A DNA stretch of 64,000 bases. Origin: Canna indica. Lineage: Eukaryota > Streptophyta > Magnoliopsida > Zingiberales > Cannaceae. Positions 55,901 to 64,000 of the stretch are shown here, piece after piece. A model generated the notes under the pieces. It had not been told where the DNA came from, did not search any database, and was given only the letters and a program-made list of their open reading frames with translations. The position numbers and the translations under genes were made by a program. How positions within the stretch are numbered: the stretch's first letter is position 1; each line of letters opens with the position of its first letter. The stretch covers positions 15,672,501 through 15,736,500 of the forward strand of contig CP136892.1 in assembly GCA_034359265.1 (NCBI GenBank). Direction: 5' to 3'.

Positions 55901-57265
55901 CAGCCTGCATGAAATCTTTCCATATTGGACTTTGGATAGCAGCTTCAAAGGTTATTGGGTTACTGTTTGTATCTATTCTAGTGAGGAAAGAGGCATGTTG
56001 TGGTGTTACATGGTTCAATGACATGAAACTAGTGATAGGATACAAGTTTGTTCTACTATGGCTCGGTCTGTTTTCCTGGGGATTGTGTAAAGAATTGGTA
56101 GCATTGCACTGATAGTCTTTTAACTTGGCGGGCTTTTTGATGTCTCTCTTTGCCTTTCTGATAGCAATGGGAAGATGCTCAGTTGGAGTGTGTGGGTCAA
56201 CAAATGGATGGGAGGAAGTATCTTCAAGTTGGTTTTGTTGGGAAGCTTCAATGATAGAATGGACTGGTGGCTGTTGTGGTTGAGAGTTTTGAACTTCACT
56301 GCTGGGATTGTTCAATGGAATTTGAGTTTCTAATGATGCATCAGTGGTGAAAAGGAAGTCAGTTTGGTCAGATTCTTCCTCTTCAACTAATTGTATGGGA
56401 AAAATGACTTTGTTTGAAGTGGTAGATGCATAAGGAAAGATGTCTTCAACAAAGAAAACATCTATTGATACAATGAATTTTTGTTCTGAGATGTTGAAAA
56501 CCTTGTAACCTTTTTGTGCATGAGGATAGCCAATGAAGATGCATTGATTGACTCTAGGGTCAAACTTTCCTTTCCCTGGTTTGGTATCACAAACATAGCA
56601 AAGGCATCCAAACACTCTAAGGTTATCTAGTTTTGGTGGCTTTTTGTATAGTATCTCAAATGGACTTTTGTTATTCAAAAGTGGACTTGGTAGCCTATTT
56701 ATCAAATAGGTGGCCAAAACTTCATTGGTAATTTTGACCGAAACTTCAAACTTCTTGCCACTTGTAAAAGGTGCCTATGTTTTCTCTCAACTATGGCATT
56801 TTGTTGTGGAGTGTAGGGACAAGAGCTTTGGTGTATGATGCCTTTCTCAACAACGAAATTTTTAACAGAAGCATTAAAGAATTCACTTCCATTATCTGTT
56901 CTCCAACATTTCACTCTTTTATTGAATTGATTTTGCACAAGGTTTACAAAATTTGTCAACAAACCGGATACTTGGACCTTGGAAGACATTAAAAAGATCC
57001 AACAAGTTCTAGAAAAGTCATCAACAATGGTAAGGAAAAAAGAACAACCACAATGTGTTTTGACATTAAAAGGTCCCCACACAGCACAGTGGATTATTTC
57101 GAATACATCTGAAGTGGAATTTTTTCTTGGCTGAAAAGGTAGCCGACTTTGTTTAGCTAGTGGACAGATATTGCAGAAAAGTTGAGGTCGGTTTTTTACT
57201 TCAAGTATGGATTCTGAAAAGAGCAGCATTCTTGGATGTGACATGTGCCCAGCCTTAGATGCCAC
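55896..57265 (-). pseudogene. copia integrase
   Basis: Starts in the gag-pre-integrase/zinc region (AGHMSHPRM, NICPLAKQSRLPF). Core: FEIIHCAVWGPF, where the first catalytic Asp (HxDxWGP) is Ala; FFLTIVDDFSRTCWIFLM; CWRTDNGSEFFN (second Asp); YTPQQNAIVERKHRHLL (Glu). A frameshift at about 56710 separates the C-terminal GKKFEV/FGCLCYVC part, ending near MQAE and a TAG at about 55893. Integrase inserts element DNA; the missing Asp means this copy is catalytically dead. Confidence 0.9.
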
Positions 57266-57511
57266 GAGGAGAATTTGTCTTTGAAAATGATTAGAGTCTT
57301 AGGTTGTGGGATTGATGAGGCCTCAGACATCAAGTACAAGCCATTTCTTTCTCTACCAATCCCCAAAATTCTCTTGGTATATATATAGGTCCTGAATGTA
57401 ACAATGAGTAGCAGTAAAATTGACTGAACATTTTAGCTCTTTGGCGATTTGACTAATGGACATAAGGTTGAATTTAAAAGCAGGTATTGATAAAACATGT
57501 TTGAGTTCTAA

Positions 57512-58066
57512 CTAGTCATTTATGCATGTGTTCCCTACATGTGACACTAAGGTTTTTGTTCCATCAGGTAAGGCTACTTGTTCAATTTTGGAGGGTTTAA
57601 CTGAATTTTGTAAGGTAATTTTGGCTGTGGAGAAGTGGTCTGTAGCACCACTATCCAAAATCCAAGTATGGTTAAAAGAATCAACTAATAAACATGCAGA
57701 TATACCTGCGCAGTTTTCCATTTGCTCTTTTTGAGCCCCTGTCAGCTTGGTATCAAGGATGTTCATCAAAGTACTCAGTTGCTCTGTTGTAAACCCTCTG
57801 AGTGTTCTCTTTAATGATGAATTTTGCTCACTTTCAGTAGTTCCTGAGTCCTCTTGTATTTTCTCAGTCTTTTGCACTTGACATGCTGATTTGAACTTAG
57901 AACCTTGACCTTTAGTTCTGAATTTGTTCTTATAGGACTTGTTGTTTGTGGGGTACCCATGAAGTTTGTAACACACATCTTTGGTGTGTCCCATTCTTCC
58001 ACAATGATGACACTCTCTCTTGCTCTGATTGGTTTTGTATCCAGCATTCTTGAAGGTACTTTTCAA
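57512..58066 (-). pseudogene. copia gag zinc knuckle and protease
   Basis: CCHC knuckle CHHCGRMGHTKDVC, then a Lys-rich linker, then retropepsin WILDSGATDHFS and VALPDGTKTLVSHVG, with a TAG at 57512. Part of a single gag-pol read, but out of frame with the upstream gag. Confidence 0.92.
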
Positions 58067-58076
58067 TGCTATAGAT

Positions 58077-58769
58077 TCAATATATACCTCCTGAAATTGT
58101 GTTTGCCAACTCCCTATGTTTTTCTTCTTGCTCTAGCATCGAGTAGGCTTGGTCGATGCTTGGTAAGGGTTTCATCAGAAGTAGCTGGCCTCGGATGTTG
58201 ACGTAATTTTCATTCAGCCCCATCAAGAACTTCCGTAGCTTCCTTTTTTCATGTTTCCTAACTCCGGCTGAGCAAGTGCAGTCTCCTTCTAGTTCAATTG
58301 AGTCAAGCTCATCCCATAGTGATTTTAGTTGAGTGTAATACACAGCAATAGATGTGTTCAATTGCATGGTGCTGTAAATTAGGGCTTCTATTTCAAACAC
58401 TCGCGGCTCGTTGCTTCTTCCAAATCGTGACTCCAAATCCTTCCACATCTTCTCGGTCGTTTTCATGTACAAAACGCTTTTGATCAATTCTTGAATTAAC
58501 GACTGTGTGATCCAAGATCAGACCATGTCATTGCAACGCCTCCATTGGATGAAGAAGGGGGAATCACTGCTTGGACTCGAGATGCTTCCATCAATGAAGC
58601 CGATCTTGTTCTTGGCAGATAGCGCCATCAACATGGATTCCCTCCATGGAAGATAGTTTGCACTTCCAGTTAATTGAACCGATACTAGATTAGTACCTGG
58701 ATTATCACTGCTATGGAGTAACATTGGATTGTCGATCGCTGATATTGTGCTGCTGATCGAGCCTTCCAT
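58077..58769 (-). pseudogene. copia gag N-terminal region
   Basis: 58769-58518: MEGSISSTISAIDNPMLL, SVQLTGSANYLPWRESMLMA, NKIGFIDGS (gag_3-type start). A stop at about 58518, then 58487-58077: KTTEKMWKDLESRFGRSNE, YYTQLKSLWDELDSI, RKFLMGLNENYVNIRGQLLL (UBN2-type). Gag forms the virus-like particle of the element. Stops separate the two parts. Confidence 0.9.
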
Positions 58770-58951
58770 GTTTGATTCTGAGGTCAGCGCCTTTGAATCT
58801 GACGGAAGGGCTTCGACGTATTCAGATTTGGGTTCCAGCCGATTGAGAAACCCTAGGTCGTTCGCCTATTTTGCTGAGATCCACTTTGAGATGCAGACAG
58901 AGGCGATCGTCGATCCAAGTTGCTCAGCTGGAGTTTATGGATCGAGCAGCT

Positions 58952-58963
58952 GCTCTGATACCA
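58952..58963 (-). promoter_or_regulatory. primer binding site of copia element
   Basis: The minus strand reads TGGTATCAGAGC directly after the 5' LTR (..GCAACA). Confidence 0.95.
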
Positions 58964-59281
58964 TGTTGCGAAAACGAAATCATAACAAGTATTTGAGAGA
59001 AGGCCTCTCGATTTTATCTTTATTCATTCTCAAGCAGATTACAGACTTGAGATGCAGAGAAGTAAGAAAACAGAGTGTGGAATACAAGAACGGAGACTGA
59101 AGTCTCAGACTTCAAATCTAAAGAAAGTAAAGCAGTATCTGTTATATACATGTGCTAACCTATTGTATTTTGAAATTAAATGTAAGGTGACTAAAAAGCT
59201 CTGAATAACAGAATACTTTCTCTACAGCTTGAAGGTCATTTATGTAACTGTATCTATCAATTTCTCTTCAGCATTCCAATA
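58964..59281 (-). repeat. 5' LTR of copia element
   Basis: 318 bp, partner of 54087-54404, about 95% identical by eye. Adjacent to the primer binding site. Confidence 0.95.
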
Positions 59282-59286
59282 ATAAA

Positions 59287-60015
59287 TTCAATATGAGTCA
59301 AAGTCACATTTATATTGATTAAACGATAGGGTAGGTCGAGATGACCTAAATCATCCTCATTTTTACAATGATGGATTTTCCTCTCTTTTTCAGGATAAAT
59401 TTTCTTCATTCCTAAAGCGCTCGTAACACGAGAAATGAATTTCTCTCTCCTAATAAAATTAAATGCCAAGGTCTGGCACCTACCATTCTCTCCGACTTAT
59501 AAATAGGCGACAAATCTTATCATTTGAAACATGATTATCCCTAAATGAAAATTAATTTAAAGAAGTTCATTTTGATGTGTTTCCAACTTATACAATAGAC
59601 GTGAGGCCTCTTGGGTACGAGGCCCAAGCTCCATCATTCTATGAAAGAATTGTCTTCACTTAAGTCTTGTAAGTTATATTCCGCTACTTCCTTGTATGAA
59701 TGAACAATCTTGATGAATGTTGAAGCACATGGTTAGTTTTCTCGGCATAATGGTTTCTCTTACTTAAGCATGTTCATTTGGAGTTTATTTCATGATTTTG
59801 CATTATTCCTAAGGCTATTTGTGCTTAATCTATAAATTCGCTTCCTATCTTGCATAATTAGAGCTCTCCGCTTTCTTTTCCTAAATTTTCTTCTCTTTCT
59901 TTTACACATATATTAATTATTATTTGTTCTTGCCTAAGTCGAGGTGATGCGGGCCGGCGCATCTCCTGGTCAGATGCGACTCCGATGAGGGGACCTGCAA
60001 AAGACACTCCGACAC
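59287..60015. other. intergenic, possible LTR scrap
   Basis: No gene. 59940-60015 contains 'gatgcgggccggcgcatctc' and 'gacctgcaaaagacactccgacactcaagtaag', a pattern seen in plant LTR/leader sequences, but the element was not identified. Confidence 0.4.
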
Positions 60016-62060
60016 TCAAGTAAGAAATGATTCCAAGTGAGGGAAATAGAAATAGGAATCTAGAATAGAAATAGAAATTGTATTAAAATCTTCAGTAGTT
60101 ATCCATGGAAAAGATGATAAATCAATAGATTGTAAAAATTTGCATAGAGATACACGTGTGTTAGGGTCGGTATTAGCACAAATTGTTGAAAGTAAAAGTG
60201 GCGTATAAGAAGGGATGTCAAGAATTGCATGAATAATATGAGATTCGATTGATAGCACCTTGGTGTTTATTGTAGATTTATAAGAAGTTGATTCTTGTAT
60301 GCAAAAAACCTACACACGAGAAATACAAATAAATGCACGTAGTTGTCCTTAACGGGGTGCTTAAAGGCCCCCCTAACATTCCAATTTAGAATAATCATGA
60401 GGAATGGTAAGAGGTACTCCCCTGGGCATTATTCGTCTTCGACGGTGCTGCAAAATCGTTGTTATCCATTGTAGAATGGCTTCAACTCTTGAGCGAGTTT
60501 TGACCATCAATTAAATCTAAAACATCATATTCCTTTTTGGAGGAGCGAGGTGGCTTGCGAGCTCCTTTTGTAGGGTTTAGAAGAGGAATCGGGAGGTGAG
60601 GGATAAAAGGACGATGATGGGAAGATGAAAGAAAGCTCTTTAATACGCTATGACCAGAAGAGAGTGAAGGAGGTGTTGAGGATTGTCGGGAACCTTCAAA
60701 ATTGAAGGGGGTGTGATTAGAGGAAGAAGTTGTTGCCATACGAAGAAGGGATTATATAAGTGCTTAGCAGTAGAGATAGGGGCGATTGCCGTGGCGACTG
60801 AGCCCTCCTGAGTGTTTAACGAGGGAACACTAGGTGAAGAGGGAGGTTGGCCCATGGATGGAGGATCAACGGTTGATAAGGGGGGACACACATACGTCAT
60901 CCATTTATGCATTTGAAGCATCTGGAGGGTTAATGGATGCGGGTCTAAAAGGGCTATGCGAAATTGGTTTACATTTAAAATTATTATTCAATTTCTTTTT
61001 GGTGGATTGGTTTGGCGAATGTCTAGGTCGGGTTGGGTTGCGACGATTTGGGGCCCAACGGTTAGACTCACGTTGGATGCGAACCCCAACAACCGTGTTC
61101 ACTTCCATAGGCTCGGAGCGGGGCGCTGCGTTCGGACTTGGGTCGCGTGAGGAAGATCGAGATCTCACGGTGTTTGGCTCTCACCGCGGCTATGGCACGA
61201 ATGGCCACGTGGTGGGTGGCAAGGGCAGCGACGACGGACCTGCACCCATAGACCGCAGGTCGGCTCCTACGGTCGCTCCAGAGTCAGAGAATCATCAGAA
61301 GACGGATTCGAAGGTGAGAGCCTCTCAAAATCAAAGGATCTGTCATCAATTTTAATTACAAATCCAAGACTAGAAGTTGTTAAATGTATACAAGATTCAT
61401 TCCAAAATTCAAGCAGTAAGCAACAATCGAACCCAAATAGGTGCGATAGTAAAATTTTTCTTCCAAGGATTAAACAAAGGCTTCCACAGAATTAACCTAA
61501 TAATATTACTTTTGAGCATCCAAGGGTTGCCTGTGAGGACAATGGTGGCTTGCTCAGGAGTATTGAATCGAAAGACAAAGAAGCCTTGATCAAGTTCAAG
61601 GACACTAATGAAACCAAGATTTAACCGTAAAATGTTCAACCTATGAGCGAACAATATCAACCAAAGGGGGTTTCCCCAAAAATTTGCCTATGAAGCAAAT
61701 GCCATGGCATACCGGTAGGTTGGGAATAAATTCGACGAAGCAGTGAAAGAATCAACCATAGAAGGAGTAGTCGAAAGGGGTGTTGTAGATTTAGGGTTGG
61801 AATTATCATTTTGGTTGAAGAAATGTACATGTAGCCGTAGTAGCCAATTTCCCAAGGTGTGCCGGAGAGGGGATTTAGGGTTAGCCATCAGAGTTGAAGG
61901 AAGAGCATGTCAAATGGTGGATGAGGGAGAAGCTTGTTCATCAGGAGGTGGGGAGGACGAGAAGCATTGGGAGAGGATGTTGCCGCCGAGGGGAGAGGAG
62001 ACGAAGAGTTTCCCACTCCACATAAATCACATTAATACATATATATTATTGGAAGATGGA
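60016..62060 (-). mobile_element. LINE, 5' part (ORF1 and endonuclease start), minus strand
   Basis: Minus strand: 61888-61688 ORF1 N-terminus, 61660-61409 DUF4283-like region (LDQGFFVFRFNTPEQATIVL, PWMLKSNIIRLILWKPLFNP), 60921-60482 Ser/Pro-rich ORF1 tail, 60258-60016 endonuclease remnant (FPWITTEDFNTI, family GDFN, with Gly-to-Glu). RT is missing, so the copy is 3'-truncated, unusual for target-primed insertion; a later deletion is likely. Confidence 0.75.
61409..61888 (-). pseudogene. LINE ORF1 (DUF4283) fragment
   Basis: MANPKSPLRHTLGNWLLRL at the start and, after a frame change, the DUF4283 motif set FFVFRF...P W. The zinc knuckle expected next (about 61200-61300) was not recognised. 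Confidence 0.7.
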
Positions 62061-62147
62061 AGGTGTCATTAATATTGATTAGTCAGAAATTAGATTTAAA
62101 TTCACCGACTTTTTTTTGGTCACCGGTTCACAAGCATATATCACTAC

Positions 62148-63560
62148 TTTTTTTTTTGAAAGGAAGCAACTTGTATTTATCAAGAGAGTTGAAAAATTGT
62201 TCACACAAGTAAGTAAAAAGAGGACCTCAAAGATATGAATGTAGTTGGAAAATTGAATATTCCAGCTGATGGGATTTTCCAAAGCGCCATACTCTTTGAG
62301 ATACGCAATTGTGGCATTTGGTGCAGTTGAAAGCACAAACAAAGATGGGAATTGCAAGTGAAGGGGCTTGTGGCCCACCCAAGTGTCAAACCAAAATTTG
62401 ATTTGCTGACTGTTTCCAACCACGAGAGTAGAGGAAAGCTTAAAAGCTTCTTGTATAGAAACAATACCTTTCTAGATATGAGAGGAAGGAACACGATCAG
62501 CAGAATCAGTACCAGGAGTGAGAGGATATAGAGCTTTAATCAATTCAGGCCAAAGTAGATCTCTCTTTTTCCATAGCTTCCATAACCAAGAGCCAAACCT
62601 AGCTTTGTTGTGTAGCTTTATGTTGAGAATCTCGACCCCACCATCCTGATAGTCGGTCAGAAGAATGTCCCAGCTAACTAAACATTTTCCCCTGCAGTCA
62701 GAACTCAAAGGTCCACGTACACCAAAAAAAGCGTCTTTTGCATTTATCAATTTTTTTGATAACCCAACATGGAGCATTGAAAATAGAGAACATATAGGAA
62801 GTCTGACATGTCAAAGTGCTATTAATGAGAGTAAGTCTACCAGCTCTGGAAAGGTTGAGGCCCTGCCAAGAAGTAAGTAATGAATCATGTTTCGCAATCA
62901 AGCTGATCCAATCATCTTTGTTGAGTTTACCACCCCGAAGCGGAAGTCCCAAATATTTAATCGGGAAATTTCCATCCGAGCAGCCAAAGATATTCGCCAA
63001 GATGCTTGCAGTCTGCTCATTACCCCGGCCCCCCCAAGTGTATAACTTTGGTCTTGTTGGTGTTGATTGTAAGCCCAGTTGCTAACTCAAAACATATGAA
63101 GAGAAGACAGATCCAAGAGAAACTTTGAATAGTAGCCTTACTAAACATAATTAGATCGTCAGTGTATAGAACGTGCGAGATTCCATCTGGGATGATATTG
63201 GTCAGAACACCATGGGAAATGCCGCGACGGGTGGCAGAAGAAATTAATCTTGAAAGAGTGTTAGCAACCAAGTTGAAAATAAGTGGTGATAAAGGGTTAC
63301 CTTGTCTGAGACCCCGTTTGTGATTGAAAGATGCACCAGGAGAACCGTTGACTATAATTGAAGAGGCCGATGAGCGAATGAGACAAGAAATCCAAGATAT
63401 CCGAAGAGTAGGGAAACCTCTGGCTTCGAGCATCTGCTCAATAAAACTCCAATCAATATACTATTGAAAGCACGAGCAAAATCGAATTTGATGGTACAGG
63501 TATCCGGCTCCAAAGCTCTGCAAGCCCCAATAGTTTCAGCCATAGTCATGTAACAGTCCA
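62148..63560 (-). mobile_element. LINE, 3' part (RT to poly-A), minus strand
   Basis: RT enters mid-domain: DCYMTMAETIGACRALEPDT, IKFDFARAFNSI (63561-63470), then SSASSIIVNGSPGASF, RGLRQGNPLSPLIFNLVANT and the catalytic-site remnant VLYTDDLIMF (YTDD; 63170-63140), IKYLGLPLRGGKLNKDDW and SRAGRLTLINSTLT (63000-62698), GGVEILNIKLHNKARFGSWL (62660-62570), and a zf-RVT start. It ends CTTTC plus an A-run (62147-62158, T-run on plus). 5'-truncated at about 63561, where copia sequence begins. Confidence 0.82.
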
Positions 63561-63561
63561 A
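62472..63561 (-). pseudogene. LINE RT pseudogene
   Basis: The RT palm is in several frames. The catalytic DD box reads YTDD, which keeps both aspartates. Breaks at about 63440, 63015 and 62700. The 5' third of RT is missing. Confidence 0.8.
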
Positions 63562-64000
63562 AATTTGATTTCATGTGAGAAATTTGGTCACGCTACAAAG
63601 GCCTGTAGATCTCATTTTGAGGGAATACCACAAATTAATTTCACATCTCAGCAACAATCAACACCTTCTGGTTGGGTACTTGATACTAGAGCATCAAATC
63701 ACGTCAGCTCTTCTACAAATAGTCTTCAATCCTTTTCAGATTATAGTGGTATGAATGATTTGATTATTGGTGATGGTAATGGTATAAATATTTCTCACTG
63801 TAACTATTTATTCTTATTCAAAATAGTTTATTCTGAAGAATGTTTTATGTGCACCTCGCATGACAAAAAATTTGATTTTAGTTTCCCAGTTTTGCAAAGA
63901 AAACTCTACTCCAATTGAATTCTTTCCTGATACTTTTGTTGTGAAGGATCTGACCACGGGAGCTCTTCTTGTTCAAGGCCCGAATAAAAACAATCTTTAT
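63561..64000 (+). pseudogene. copia gag-protease fragment, right-truncated
   Basis: Plus strand: knuckle remnant SCEKFGHATKAC, then SGWVLDTRASNHVSSS, where the copia protease D-S-G-A is D-T-R-A, so the catalytic triad is destroyed, then LIIGDGNGINISHCN. After a stop at 63918 the frame shifts to FFPDTFVVKDLTTGALLVQG and NKNNLY (gag-pre-integrase) at the window end. It joins the truncated LINE at 63561 without a visible target duplication. Confidence 0.8.

Larger units (their letters stand above)
54087..59281 (-). mobile_element. complete Ty1/copia retrotransposon (5.2 kb)
   Basis: Two 318-bp LTRs (54087-54404 and 58964-59281), a 5-bp target duplication ATAAA (54082-54086 and 59282-59286), tRNA-Met primer site (58952-58963) and polypurine tract (54405-54419). 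On the minus strand the order is gag, protease, integrase, RT, RNase H, the copia order. The LTRs differ at about 15 of 318 positions by eye (4.7%). The coding region has several stops and frameshifts, so the element is full-length but inactive. Confidence 0.97.

Overview
This is a repeat-saturated stretch of a flowering-plant nuclear genome. The evidence is spliced genes with plant-only products (a TPD1-like secreted protein, a membrane-anchored ubiquitin-fold protein), a eukaryotic tRNA-Gly, and plant-type transposons of nearly every class: Ty1/copia and Ty3/gypsy, plant LINEs with zf-RVT and RNase H domains, CACTA, hAT, Mutator-like elements and MITEs. The lineage is unresolved. Some captured gene fragments are very GC-rich, which fits a monocot but does not prove it. 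Only two intact host protein genes were found, both on the minus strand: the TPD1-like gene (3850-4324) and the MUB gene (29043-30723). One tRNA gene lies at 4912-4983.

Layout. 1-2499: minus-strand Ty3/gypsy element, cut by the left edge, with a TRIM-like miniature nested inside its protease region. 3850-4983: TPD1-like gene and tRNA-Gly(UCC). 5480-11930: decayed copia LTR copies, a 5'-truncated LINE scrap, a degenerate LINE (6460-8665) and a copia remnant with an internal 255-bp duplication. 11930-28310: one plus-strand LINE split by four insertions, each with a matching target-site duplication: a hAT (12963-13742, 8 bp), a CACTA (14849-16657, 3 bp), a 3.3-kb solo LTR (16802-20090, 5 bp) and a second LINE (20799-25682, 16 bp). 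29043-30960: MUB gene. 31000-36980: AT-rich sequence, then two related repeat copies, one with a dense array of GTCGAC/GATCGATC-type palindromes.

36987-44319: ends and 8-bp target duplication of another hAT that now encloses LTR sequence, a CACTA carrying UDP-glycosyltransferase fragments, two GGGTCGGG-rich MITE copies, and a long-TIR (Pack-MULE-like) element carrying a broken R2R3-MYB gene, itself hit by two MITEs. 46190-52245: a LINE split by a long-TIR element (46938-51937) that carries a PAS/Raf-like kinase fragment and contains a 3.1-kb hAT with a decayed transposase gene. 54087-59281: complete but mutated copia element with both LTRs. 60016-64000: two minus-strand LINE fragments and the start of a plus-strand copia remnant.

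Main theme: three unrelated DNA transposons in this window carry pieces of at least five host genes (histidyl-tRNA synthetase, an exostosin/GT47-like gene, a UGT, an R2R3-MYB, a PAS-domain kinase), one of them a chimera of two genes. No new enzymatic or defence system was found. The value of the window is the resolvable order of nested insertions and the repeated gene capture. All identifications are by reading motifs and aligning by eye; no database search was run.
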